Source: Umbilicaria muhlenbergii (Eukaryota; Ascomycota; Lecanoromycetes; Umbilicariales; Umbilicariaceae). Taken from it: a stretch of 64,000 bases of DNA. Below, one piece after another: positions 1 through 10,754 of this stretch (its first letter is position 1; every line of letters begins with the position of its first letter). A program made the translations under genes and the position numbers. The stretch covers positions 1,102,291-1,166,290 of the forward strand of contig KK106985.1 in assembly GCA_000611775.1 (NCBI GenBank), read 5' to 3'. A model generated the notes under the pieces. It made no database searches. It saw only the letters and a program-made list of their open reading frames with translations, and had not been told where the DNA came from.

Positions 1-943
1 ATTTTTGGTCCCGGGGGGGTTTAGATTCGTGAATGGAACTCAGAGCAGCCATTTTGGGAGTTTCAAGTCCATCAGTCGACCAATCGGCTTGGGATCGATC
101 TTTTGTTTTAGCATAGAGGTCCCGGTCCCTGAGAATCCGAAGGCGTGTTCTAAGACTCCTCCGACTGCGTTGTGGGAATAGTTGCTCAATCTCTTCTATC
201 TCGAGAGCTTGGTTCCTGGCATGTTTTAGAAGCTCGTCTGCGGTGTTGCTCCAAGGATCACCAGATCTTCCCACCACCGCCCCTGGTGCATTTGTTGATA
301 CAGGAAGTGCGCGAGTTTTGGCCTTGAGAAAGGAAAGCCGTGCGCGCACAGCCTTTAGTGTGAGTTGGGGAAAGAACTGACTCTGGATGATTTCGAGACC
401 AAGGCCTCGCTTATTCGCGCTCATGAGGGCTTCGTCATCAGCATCGTTCCAAGGTACCCTCGCCACCTTGAATAAATACCGTCGTATGCGCAATGAGAAA
501 TCTCGGGCCTTGAGAAAGCGTATCCGCTGGCGAATAGCCGGAAGTGTACGTAGTGGGAAAAAGTATTTATGAATACATACCCGTTCAATACCTCGCGTAT
601 AAGCCTCTGCTAGAGTCCTGTCATCAGCATCACTCCAGCGTGCCCCTGTAACACGAGAAATTGCACTCGATACCATGGGGAAGGCTTTGCATAATGTGTA
701 AACGCTAGGCATAAGTACGGATCCACTGGTAGTATCATCGCCGTCATCCGCTGGGTCTAGATGCTGGACACGAATCTGGCCTGTTGCAGTGTCCAATGCA
801 AAAGAGTGCTCAGGGAACTTGTCTTTGACCAGTCTCAAGGTCCTGACAGCCTCTTCAGGGGCCCACTTCTGCACAGACGCCGATTCGAGGTCGATGTCGT
901 AATTCGACTGGTCTATCAATACAGACTGACGACGCTGATCCAT
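1..943 (-). CDS. Myb/SANT-like repeat protein, 5' part, runs off the left edge
   Basis: An uninterrupted minus-strand frame runs from an ATG at 943 to the window edge (314 codons, no stop). It holds spaced tryptophans at about residues 103, 165 and 231, each opening a SANT/Myb-like helical repeat: ARWSDADDRTL, VPWNDADDEAL and DPWSNTADELL. Each is followed about 25 residues later by a basic third helix such as LPAIRQRIRFL or LKAVRARLSFL. A fourth, weaker start (ADWSTDG, about residue 288) lies at the edge. The first 90 residues are acidic with no clear domain. Tandem SANT repeats usually bind DNA or chromatin, so a nuclear role is inferred. No intron is needed in the visible part. The product is truncated by the window, and no specific family member is recognised. 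Confidence 0.72.
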   Translation of the reverse strand, partial: MDQRRQSVLIDQSNYDIDLESASVQKWAPEEAVRTLRLVKDKFPEHSFALDTATGQIRVQHLDPADDGDDTTSGSVLMPSVYTLCKAFPMVSSAISRVTGARWSDADDRTLAEAYTRGIERVCIHKYFFPLRTLPAIRQRIRFLKARDFSLRIRRYLFKVARVPWNDADDEALMSANKRGLGLEIIQSQFFPQLTLKAVRARLSFLKAKTRALPVSTNAPGAVVGRSGDPWSNTADELLKHARNQALEIEEIEQLFPQRSRRSLRTRLRILRDRDLYAKTKDRSQADWSTDGLETPKMAALSSIHESKPPRDQK

Positions 944-1104
944 AATGTTAACAGAGGTCTGATAGCAGACAAAAGGGAGATCAAGTAACCTTTCTTTTCC
1001 TAGATCTGGGAAGCGGATCAGACATTTCCGAACTGCACACTTTCACGCTGGGGTGAGGTGATATTGAATTCCTACGGGTCATCGGTGTCGAGAACTTTGG
1101 CCCA

Positions 1105-1587
1105 TTAGGACAAGTGGTATCGGACATTGCGGCCTTTGTCACCAAGTGAAACACACAGGGATTTTCTCCAAGTATATAACTGATAATAAATTGCACCCAG
1201 TTCACTGGAGCTGCCAGGAGAATCGGCGCCCTTACCCGGGAAGTAGTTGGAAGTTTCTAATCTCTTCGGGCGAGGCCGAGCAGATGGCTTGAAGATAAGT
1301 TGTTTTGAATAATCGTCCGCCTGAGCAAAGTCAGCTAATGAAATAAAAAAATCATCGCAGCAAGCTCGACCGTATTCGAGAGGCTGCGGTAATCTCAAGA
1401 CTGGACCCGAAAAGCAAAGCTTTGCCCACCAGTATTGATAGAGATTTGCCGTCTGGAAGGAAGCAAAGTTGTGATAGAACAGCCTAACGCATCTCAATTC
1501 AGTCCAGTCCAATCCATGTGGTTCGAACATACGGAATACGTTAGAAGCAGCCTCGCCGTGCCAGTTGAGCCGTGTACTTGTCGACAT
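1105..1587 (-). CDS. hypothetical ORF, doubtful
   Basis: A 160-codon ATG-initiated frame on the minus strand with no recognised domain. It is tryptophan- and cysteine-rich and partly overlaps one copy of the duplicated segment described at 1492-1778. It could be chance, since the region is moderately GC-rich. It is kept because nothing else explains the stretch between the Myb-like gene and the 2EXR-like gene. Confidence 0.2.
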   Translation of the reverse strand: MSTSTRLNWHGEAASNVFRMFEPHGLDWTELRCVRLFYHNFASFQTANLYQYWWAKLCFSGPVLRLPQPLEYGRACCDDFFISLADFAQADDYSKQLIFKPSARPRPKRLETSNYFPGKGADSPGSSSELGAIYYQLYTWRKSLCVSLGDKGRNVRYHLS

Positions 1588-1778
1588 CAAACCATCTGTG
1601 ATGGCTCGACATAAGCCCCACTGCAACGTGCAGAAGAATCAGGTCGATTATCTCTCAATCCAGTCCAGTGCAATCCATAGGTTTCGAACCGACGGAATGG
1701 GATAGACGCAACCAAGCCGAGCTAGCTGAGCCGTGTCAATCGTCGACATCAGAACATAGATGCCCGAGATGGTCGTGC
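1492..1778. repeat. diverged direct duplication, two copies of about 120 bp
   Basis: The segment at about 1492-1610 (beginning tctcaattcagtccagtcca) recurs at about 1651-1778 (tctcaatccagtccagtgca). Shared blocks follow in the same order: gttcgaac-cggaat, gagccgtgt, cgtcgacatc and a final tggctcgac/tggtcgtgc-like end. The copies are about 160 bp apart and clearly diverged, with small indels. No function is evident. The hand alignment covers the blocks only; exact identity was not computed. Confidence 0.6.
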
Positions 1779-1944
1779 TGTCCCAATAGAACTTCCTCGT
1801 CAAGCCCCGAATCCCACCTTTTTAGATCCAATCCACCATCCCCCCCGCCCAGCCCAAAAACCCCCCTCTTACCACCCCCTCCATTCCCTCCTCCGCCCCC
1901 CCTCCCAAAAGCAAATCCAGCACCGGCTCAAAAACCCCCATAGC

Positions 1945-2538
1945 CTAAAAACCCTCCCCCAGCAGCCCCATCACCGGCGCCACGAACCTCAGCCGCAGTC
2001 TCAAACGCCCCAACCCCAGAAACCCACTCGTACCAGCTCCCGCGACCCAGCCGGTCGTGAACCCCGCCCCGTCCATATCGACAGCCACCACAACCGACCG
2101 GACCGCTCTCCGGTTCCGCTCCCCCACCGCGCGGTCGAAAGAACTCAGGCCCGGAGCCACAGAGCCGTGGACGGGGCAGCGGACGCGGAACCGGTTCTGC
2201 TCGTAAAGGATGGGCGCGGCTTCGGCGGCGATGAGGTTGCAGGTGCGGAGGATAGCCGGGTGGATGGAGGCTTGGTGCTTGAGGGACGGGAGGCGGTCGC
2301 GGTAGCAGGGGCAGAATGGGGGGAGGCAGTCGGCGCGGTGGGTGAGAAGGTGGCGGTAGATTGTGAGGCGGAGTTCTGCGGGGAGGTGGAGGAAGGTGAG
2401 GAGGTGGGGGGGGATGATCGGAAGCGGACGGGGTGTTTGCTTTGGTTGGGTGTTGAGGACGTTGCTGATGACTGGAGGGCCGGCTGCTGTGAGGAACTGG
2501 GGGGCCTGTTGGGTGGTTGGTCTGGTGTTGTTGGAAGG
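1945..2538 (-). pseudogene. 2EXR / F-box-like domain protein, start unresolved
   Basis: The minus-strand frame ending at 1945 carries the core of the fungal 2EXR (F-box-like) family: FLHLPAELRLTIYRHLL at about 2340-2392. It continues through a cysteine-rich stretch (CLPPFCPCYRDRL) and the conserved ILRTCNLIAAEAAPILYEQN. The frame is open back to a TAG at 2539-2541 but has no ATG before the domain. The longer overlapping minus frame there is a different, low-complexity frame. Either an upstream exon is spliced in (CACACTAG just upstream would serve as an acceptor) or the gene has lost its start. A run of eight Cs at about 2406-2413 precedes the domain. The protein is short (under 200 aa) and its biochemical role is unknown. 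I call it pseudogene/unresolved rather than intact. Confidence 0.5.
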
Positions 2539-2659
2539 CTAGTGTGATGTTGTTGCGATTGTTGGAAGGTGGTCAAGAAGCTCGACGGATCGATGCATGA
2601 ACGGATCCATACGTATTGCCGTTCTAGGCTGCGTTGGACTATCTCCAGGCGTGGTTAAC

Positions 2660-2773
2660 AAGACACCCCTACTTCCTACATTGACACCGCCTTTCATCTG
2701 AAGTTGACTTTGAGTTAGGAATGAATGGATATACAAGATTGCGGGGTGTCAGTGTAGAAAGTAGGGCTGTCTT
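2660..2773. mobile_element. MITE-like inverted-repeat element, copy A
   Basis: Terminal inverted repeats of about 29 bp: the left arm at 2660-2688 (aagacacccctacttcctac...) matches the reverse complement of 2745-2773 (...tagaaagtagggctgtctt) with few mismatches. It is about 114 bp overall with no coding capacity. The same arm sequence recurs near 22.2, 22.8 and 40.8 kb, so this is a small non-autonomous repeat family. It lies just upstream of the 2EXR-like frame. Confidence 0.75.
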
Positions 2774-3554
2774 TCCAGGCACGCCCGATATCTCCATGCT
2801 TCTGTTAAGGTAGATTGCGGCCAATGACCGCCGAAAACCCAGCCTCAAAAGGACGACATGGGAGTACCCCCTTTTTCCGAGTCATTTCCCCGGGGCACAC
2901 CCGCCACATCGTTCCTCTTTTCTTCACATACAGAGAGCCCGCTTCGAATAGGTGCCCCCTCTCTGGCATCGCATCCTACTGCCTCTGCTTCTGTTATCGT
3001 CGTGGCCGCCTTGGCTGTGTGTCTCAGCACCGATCCGGATCGAGTTCGTTAAGACTGAGCGAGTTACGGCCGGTGAGTTGAGCAAAATATAAAGGCAAAT
3101 TACAAAGGAAAAGTGATGAAGAAGGGAAAGATTATCGAGATCGTAGAGTAGGTGTACTCCTCAGCCATTGGAGATGGTGACAGTGAAGTCACAGGCAGCA
3201 ACATGATGAAGTTACATCAGCGGGGAGGGGTTACTGCAGGTGAATAACACGGAAGAACAGGTCTTCCAGGTTATGAATATTTTGGGGCTTACTTGGGGGT
3301 CTTTAGCAGGGTAACTTACCAACGTCCATGGCTCACAAGGGTCACGCATGCAAGTGGAAGGATATTCAGTGGCACGTGGTTGATCTTTCATCTCTGCATA
3401 TGATGGAGACTCGCCACAAGAAGATCTTGTCCTACACAGTTGAAAAAGGACGTGAATCCAGAGTAACAGAAATACCAACGACGCCCAAAGCGAGAACGAA
3501 GTTTTCCAATCATACAGTCATGTCACATGCAACCGTTCCATTTTCGGTGGTGAA
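2774..3554. other. intergenic, nothing recognised
   Basis: About 780 bp with only short overlapping frames on both strands and no domain, tRNA-like or repeat structure that I can support. It contains the 3' flank of the BioF-like gene. Confidence 0.5.
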
Positions 3555-5689
3555 TCAGCAACCAACGCTTACGGTCGCCGCCATTTCGGCAAGTATCTCC
3601 GCAACCTGCGGATCTGCAGTCGCGTGTTTCTTCATATCCTTCCCGCTCTGCTGCAGTTTCCAAGCCTCGAGAGCAAATGAAGCCTTTCGCAGCTTTCCTT
3701 CCGTCTCCGGTACTGCGTCCTCGGCTGACGTAGATTCGCCCATTGTAGAAGTCGATCTCTCAGTAAGCCCCGCCGAAAGGGCAGGTGTCGTGTCCGCCGG
3801 AGAAATGGATCCACCCGACAAGTATTTGGCCAGAATATTGTTTTCTTCCGGAAGTATCCTCTCGGGCATTACAGTGCGATCAGAAGAAGAACTCTCGGGA
3901 TCAATATCCATCACTCCAGTCACCACGCGCCCCTTCAATTGTAACAATGCGTCCCAGTCAGCCCTCCCAAAGGATGCCATCGTTTTGGCAGCGCTGAGAT
4001 GCAAGGTCATGTGTTGCTCTTGCAGTTTGGCTTGCGCTGCCTCTTCATCCAAGACTGCCAGAGCAAAACCGCAAACCAGCGCTACAAGCACATCAACCTC
4101 GGCCTCGGTATCTGCAGCGTGGAACACCAAACGAACACGGCCTTGTCCCTTTGGCACCGCTGGGTGGTCTATTGGCCAGGCGCAGTGGTTTGCAGACTGC
4201 AGATGCGCGGCCAAGAGATGGTTCTCCTTTTCCCGCGTACATATGGGCACGACGTGGGTAAGGAAGCGCTCGGTCTCGTACTTGTCTGCTGTTGGGATTG
4301 AAATGATGTTGGCAGCGCGGGCAGCGCCCCAGATAGGGTTGGCGTTCAAGGTTTTGTAGAAATGGCGGACTAAATGTTGCAGTCTGTTTTGGCGCTATGG
4401 AAAGGTCAGTCCTGTATAAGTTCATGAGCTGACTACGCAAGAAGGACTTACTTCCTGGGTCAAACCACTCTTCATAAGGTTGTATCCACCTCTGATTGTA
4501 GCAAGGGTAGAGAACGAAGGCGTGGTGCTGTAAATTAAGGACCGAGTGTGGTTGGCAAGCATAAGCCTACTAGTATCATTGCAAAGTACAACAGCTAGAA
4601 AAGTAGTTAACACAACAGGACGCGCCGTGAAAGCCTCAATCTAAGTAGGAGCTCACCTCCCTGAGAACCTAGTGCGGTCCCGAACGAGTGCAGGCGTATT
4701 GCAATCTCCTTCTCAAGGCCCAAGGCGCATACCAAGCCATTTCCTTTCTCTCCGATTAACCCGGTGCTGTGAGCTTCATCGACCACGAATTGAGCATTCC
4801 CAAGTGGGAAAATTTCCTTGGCAATTCGGACCATTTTTTGAATCGGAGCGATATCCCCATCCATGTTGTATACAGACTCGATGGAGATCAGAACAGTCCG
4901 TAGGCCATCCTCAAAGTCCTCGTCACATTCTTTGACCGAAGTCAAGACCTCCCGGAAAGAGTCCAAGTCGTTATGGGAGAATGACTGCCTGATCGTAGCA
5001 GGAGAATTTCGCATAGCGTCGTGAATACTGGCGTGGACGTTCTCGTCAAAGACAATAGCATCGTCCTCCTGGGGGATGACTTTGTAAATGACGCCGCTAG
5101 CATCGTACCCAGAGCTGAATATCAAGCCCCTTTCGGCACCGTGAAAGTCCGCCAACTCTTGCTCGAGCGTCTCGATATAAGAGCTGTTACCATGGAGCAT
5201 CGGCGCACCACCATTGCGAAGGTGAAAGCCTGGATGTCGTGCAAGCTCGTCAAAGAAAGCCATACGGACCAAACCTGACGAGGAGAGGGAGAGAGAGTCA
5301 GTCGAGGAGAAGTCGACCTTTTCACGCGGCCTGCTTTGACTATGGGTTCTCTTCTCGGCACGTCGCTTATCGAGACGTGCCTCAAGGCTCCGGTAGAATG
5401 CGGATGTGCCCCTGGGGCCCGGACGTCTCAACTTCTGGGTCTCCATCACACTAGGGGAAGACTTTGAAGAGGTGGTAGCTGGCCGGACCGAATGACTAAG
5501 GAATGATGGAGCTTGAGAATCAAGATACCAGCGGATAGCGAGTTTATTCCTCAAGTTGACGAGAACAGGATGGTCTGCGGGTGGGTTGAGACCTCTCCTC
5601 CTTCTTGGCGCCATCTTGCATTCCCTCGAAGCTGATGTCAGCTTGTTGAGAGGGTGTTGGCAGTGATAAGCCAAAGTAGGCGTGGACAT
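3555..5689 (-). CDS. BioF/AONS-family PLP-fold protein lacking the catalytic lysine
   Basis: Three exons on the minus strand: 5689-4657, 4594-4452 and 4394-3555. Introns of 62 and 57 bp join in frame to about 670 aa; a second ATG at about 5614 may be the real start. The fold-type I alpha-oxoamine synthase core is clear: FHGAERGLIFSSGYDAS, DENVHASIHDAMR, VVDEAHSTGLIGEKGNG, then SFGTALGSQGAVVLC. Family members have a lysine where this protein has Thr338 (usual TFGKALG). That lysine forms the PLP Schiff base, so the protein should not do the normal 8-amino-7-oxononanoate-type condensation alone. It may be a regulatory partner, as LCB1 is in serine palmitoyltransferase, or a pseudoenzyme. A basic, Ser-rich N-terminal extension of about 130 aa and a C-terminal tail beyond the core are unusual for BioF. 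The frame is intact, so this is not simple decay. Confidence 0.85.
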
Positions 5690-8324
5690 CTATGCGAGAA
5701 GATGTAGGAGCGTGGGGCACGTTTGGGCTTGCAATCTAAGTGAAGGACTAAGCTGGCCGTGCTCACAGTGTTGTCTATCCGGTGAATAGTGGTGAAAGCA
5801 TGCTTCTCCTCAAAGGGGAAACAATATAAGATTCAATATGGAGGGTCAAATGCAAGTGTGTAATCGCCACTCCTGATACGGCGGCGCGACTGAAAGGTCT
5901 GACAAGGAGATTCTATACCAGAGCATCGAGATCTCCGTAGGAACAGAGTGGTGAAATCAGCCCTCTTCTCGAAGAGCGGAGGGGGGGATTCTCCACAGCG
6001 GGGAAGCTGATATATGCCGGAAGCTCCAAAGGCACAGCAGCCATGATCATGGCTGTTCGGACTCCTAACTCCGCAGCAGGCAAAAGATGCCTCGGTGGTT
6101 TTACGGAGCAGGATCAGCTTTTGTACTCCGGTACCTGGGTAAGGTCGCATAGTTCGAAGGCGCTCTTACGCCACGGAAAGGGATCTAGGGAAATTGAGAA
6201 AAGGGAAGCCCTACAAGGGTAAGGCTAGTCAGCCACGGGGTAAGTGAGAAACGACAAGAGTTCCAGAGTTCAGAAATCAGCGTTGGGTTAACTCCGTCGG
6301 GGCCCAGGTGAAGTCGGAGATATTGCAGTAGGATCAATTCCTCTTGGCGCCATTTGCTGCTCTAACGGCACTTTTGCGACTTCTCTCAGGGGTGATGCCG
6401 CCTTGAGCCCTCGCGCACTAGCGCCGGAGCTGGGTCAGCCGCTAGCGAAGTCGGTGTTGTTGGCATCCAGCTGAATGCGAGCAGAAATGCGAGCAGCAAC
6501 GCTCTGCACGGGTCGATGAGGCTCATCACGAGCCGTTGCTTGGGGCAACATCACTGCTCCATTCTCGCCGACGGCTCCAGCATGTAGAGTATATGATCCT
6601 TGGAAGAACAGTGGGTCATGTCAGGACGTCAACGGCATGTTCATATCATGCATCAAGAGTGGATGGAACGAACACATCCATCTTTCGCATGGCTTGTCTA
6701 TGCTTACTGCTTTGAGACTGTAACTTGTTCTCTGCAATGCATCGATGACGCAGACATGCTGGGCTGCCACGCCTATAGGTCAGCAGCTGACTTGCACGTG
6801 AGATCTCTCGGTCTCCTCGGGGTTCCGATGCAGGTACATCATGATATCCTTCCAGGTGCTGCGCACTGCTCCATTCTCGTCCGAGGACGGCACAGCTATG
6901 GCGACCACTGCACGACAATGGCCACGTGCAGCTGTCCGAAGGAGCATTTCCGTCGCTGATTATGGAAAGTCTCCGGCCCTTACAATGCCATCGTTGCTGA
7001 CGAACACCTCCGAGCTCGCTACGAGGCGGCCGAAATCCGAACCTTTGTTACTCTCCGAACCGAGCTGGTGGCACAGTTGGAACAGGTGTGACTGTAGTGT
7101 TGTTTGATTAGGATACAAATCCCAAGGAGTGGAAGGTGGGTGGAGGGATCGTAGAGCATGGCGAAAGAGGTGGATGATTGCACATGGTTTCCCCGATTGA
7201 TTGTCGGCTGGCAGACCAGAGAAGAATCCGGGGTACGGCAGATTAGCCGAGTAGCTTGGAGTGTCGATGCCGCTTTTACCCGCATCCACGGGCGAATTGT
7301 GGAAGGTGAGTCGGCGGGTGGGGCTGCCTCGCAGCTCATACGCTCCTTCTCCGACATCCAAAGACCTCTCTGTATGCCCTGAGCTGATTTCCGTCTGTTT
7401 TTAATGGCCAGCATAAGATTGCTATTATGTCGCTATGGTGGGGCCACCGGTTCTTTACATGAAGACTACAACTACAGATTTCACGATGATTATTTTATTT
7501 AGATCTACCGGCTGGACTTGTTTTCTTGTTGCTTAAGACTTGAAGTCAAGAAACGCGGACTTCTTCATTAAGGCGACCCTTCCTGTGCTTATAAGTGTGT
7601 ATAGAGACATCGGGCAGGCTAGTATGAGTTCAACGAAAGCGACAAGAAAGGTTAGTAAGATGGTAGAAGTAGCAAAAGAGCACAGTTCGTGCTGTGAGGT
7701 CCGCGAGTATTAGGCCCAGATTACAGCATGTTTAGGGCCAGTTAGAGATACTTTTGACAGTAATGGGCGTGATTTTGAAAGTGGATAGGAAGAATAGACA
7801 GACTCATATTCATGAGGCCATGAAGGTCGTCAAAGCTAAAGAAGACAGATCAGGGGTTCCGAATCGGAGTGCAGAGACTAATTGAAAAAACAAGGAGCGG
7901 TGATAATTCGTCATCCTTATTTCTTGAAGCTTTCCCAAAGCTTCTACATCACCTCATCTGACGGCTGTGCTGGGAGGTTTGACACTTTCAAGTCATCAGG
8001 ATTAATGTCAAGTCCACAGAAGTGCCATCTATCATTCTTCTCACGGGCTTCTTCGACTACGTTCTCTAGGTTGAGCTTGTTTATCGTCTGATGCTTGCAA
8101 CTTTTTAAATAGTTATCAAGCTATGTAGTAAATATTGTCGTTGTTGTTCCCTTTCTCTTCGGTCTTTAGCTGAGAACATGTAAGAAAAACTCATACAAGA
8201 AATAAACTTTACATAATTTACTCCCGTGGTAGTAATAATTTTAAGTATATTTTATGTGTACTGTGCCTGTCTCGCGGGCTACTCACTATTTGCTTTCTGC
8301 CGCTGAGCTATAACTCGTCCAACT
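5690..8324. other. 2.6 kb gene-poor stretch
   Basis: No supported gene. The 5.8-7.4 kb part has several overlapping 90-130 codon frames on both strands without domains. The 7.4-8.3 kb part is AT-richer and has only scattered stop-filled frames. A 15-base match (actgctccattctcg) occurs near 6555 and 6868 without wider similarity. No RNA gene is recognised. Confidence 0.45.
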
Positions 8325-9886
8325 TCAAGTGATACGAGGCAAGAAAAGAGTCCATTGGACGTCCTCGTAGATACTTGCCGGCATAGCGCGAAAGCAGATC
8401 ACGACCTGTACTATCAAGATCGTCCGGCAAATGAGATAAATGCCACACACTGGGTATATGAATAAGAGGACCGTGTACTTCTGCCACCATCTGGCACCCT
8501 CATCCATCAACGGCAGCAAAATGGCGACGGGAATGGTTGCTACCGTGGCAGTCAGAGCAGCACTACGCCAAAGCCACTGCTCAACATGAGTGGGAAACTC
8601 CCAGTTCCAGGCGGCGAGATGGAGCGCTGAGAAAGCCATGCCCACGAACAAAATGGATAGAGTGCAAGCTAGCCAGGTTGTTCGACCTGCAGTTGTTAGT
8701 ATGCTGTGTGGTAAGAATTGATGAAGCAAGTACCAAGCCCGAGATCATCCATGTAAACCCAGTTGCGCACACGCTGTTCCTGCAGGAACACATCCCAAGT
8801 GGGTGCCAGGAACTTTGATGTGAACCGTTCCTCGAACATGCCTCGCATCCTTGCGATGACCCTGTCCTGCACGTTGGAAGGGCAATGGAGATTGATGGAC
8901 TTTTCGACCTCGAACGGTTTTTGCCACCACAATAGGTACATTACCAATGCATAAGCAACGAAGCCCATAGTGGCTAGCTCGAGCTCCGTAATTGCTGTGT
9001 TTACGTTAGAAACAGTTTCGCAACGTTCTGTCCATAGAACTCACGCAATCCTTGTGCGGTCCGAGCAATACAATTAATGATAAGCCAACTTGATTGAACG
9101 ATGGCAAAGGCTTTGGTGAATGAATCAGCGTTACTTCGATCATTAATATCTTCTTTTGTGATATGGGGAATTTCGATAGAATATTCTTCAATTAGGACTT
9201 GTATTTGGTTGCCAAATAATGGCACTGGCGGATGACCGTCGTGAAAGATCAAGACGTATCCACCCCTATAGACACTAGGTCAGCATTCACATCTCAGTAT
9301 TTGCAATCATAGGGCTCACATCTCGGCGTAATATGCGTGTACCGTGGTCCACAGACTTGACATTCATTAGCAAGCGATGAGGGACGAAGAACGTGATCAC
9401 GTACACTGGGCTAGGCTGTGAACTTGGCATGTATGTCGTTCTTGTCGCTGTCGTGGACTCGACCTTGAAGTCTTCGTTATATATAACAGTGCCGGTGGGT
9501 GTTTTGGGCAATTCACTTTGCGGTCGTGAAAGACTTTGTGAAGCCATATGCGCAAAGCCTCGGACGGATTTTCGAGCAAAGAGCCAATCGCGCAAGGCCT
9601 GGCTAAATAATAGCTCAGGAGAGAGGGCCATCCAGCCCATCCACTTGAACCTCCGTCGCCATCTCAGCCAGGAAGGCTCCTCCGCCGGAATATTTAGGTG
9701 CGTGACTTTGTAAGTACACACTAGGATAACTGCAAGGCAACTCCATATGACATCGAGAGTGCTCCTTGTATTGGCGCCAGAGAACCAGCCGACCTTGGCT
9801 TCAGCCGTGCCGTTGTTACCTAAGGCTATGGTGAGGACTGGTGATGTTGAAAAGATCAAAAGCGCAAGACTAGATAGCTTGGACAT
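8325..9886 (-). CDS. fungal multi-pass membrane protein of unknown function
   Basis: Five exons (9886-9405, 9355-9320, 9265-9045, 8994-8734, 8686-8325) sum to 1362 nt, 453 aa. One exon is only 36 nt. The last intron has a perfect TACTAAC branch site. An N-terminal signal-like segment is followed by a lumenal stretch and then the family hallmark DVIWSCLAVILVCTYKVTHL. Next come basic WLRWRRRFKWM, ITKEDINDRSNADSFTKAF, the ITELELATMGFVAYALVMYL segment and WWQKPFEVE, then two to three C-terminal hydrophobic helices ending FLPRIT. This is a large, widespread family of Pezizomycotina membrane proteins with no established biochemical role. The exon map follows family conservation and keeps frame throughout. 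The neighbouring P450 gene is on the same strand. Confidence 0.85.
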
Positions 9887-10754
9887 GGCTCACGGCGGCC
9901 TGAAAACACAAAAAGCAGTGGGTGATGCAAACAAAGAAAGGGACATCATGATGCCGAACAAAAGCAATTCAACAGCTTGATCGATCTCAAAACGAGGCTG
10001 AGAGGCGACACATTGACAGTCTCAGCTATTATCGTCAAAAACATGCCTGTGCCGCGAAAATAAACCGTATCACTACCGTCCCACTGAATATCGAATCGTC
10101 TACTTAGCCAATTAGGCTGCCTTATGGATCGACCAACCTGGAGCTAGATCACACACCTGCTGCGATGACTCATGCAGTGAAACCCAATCAGACATCTCGA
10201 GTTCACCTCGGATCATTGTGAGCCACTTTCCACCAGTCGTTCAATCATGACCCATTATACGCCCCAGCCTTGCATTTTTTCGCAGGTGATGAACATGCAT
10301 TATTGGACTAATGTCTCTGCAACTGCAGATTGTGAAACGTGGCCGGCAGAACTTCATTGACGACCGAATTTCGGTCTGTGTAATGTGTCTTTGTCGGAAA
10401 CTCTGAGGAAAATGCATATGTGAAATGCATCCAGTACGAGTATTAAAAGCAGTGGGGTCTCACCAGGCTTGAGGTAGACTTCTCGATAACCCGTGAGGAT
10501 GAGGGCGATTTCTACGACATGATGTGTAGTGCTTTGAATGTATGAGCCTATGCATTAAAGAGGCATTAGGATGTGTTATTGAGTAAGCGCATTACATGCC
10601 TACCTCACGCTTGAACACTGTGGCAATCGCAAGCTTGCGAAGTAACCACGATGATATTATAGGTGGCAGTCGCCTGAGCCAACCTTGGAATTGCATGCGG
10701 GCCATGTCTTTATTCTTGCATAGTCACCTTATAATAATCCGAAGGCCGTGACTT
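9887..10754. other. intergenic between membrane-protein and P450 genes
   Basis: About 870 bp containing the promoter of the membrane-protein gene and the 3' flank of the P450 gene. No conserved frame or repeat was seen. Confidence 0.5.

Noticed and set aside
1500-1700. tRNA-like ggtttcgaacc motif
   Set aside because: No acceptor stem or anticodon arm can be drawn around it; it belongs to the duplicated segment.
2167-2547. Gly/Val/Glu-rich 126-codon plus frame
   Set aside because: It is antisense to the 2EXR-like domain, whose family conservation supports the minus strand.
6481-6960. Possible repeat around actgctccattctcg (6555 and 6868)
   Set aside because: The match does not extend beyond 15 bases and could be chance.
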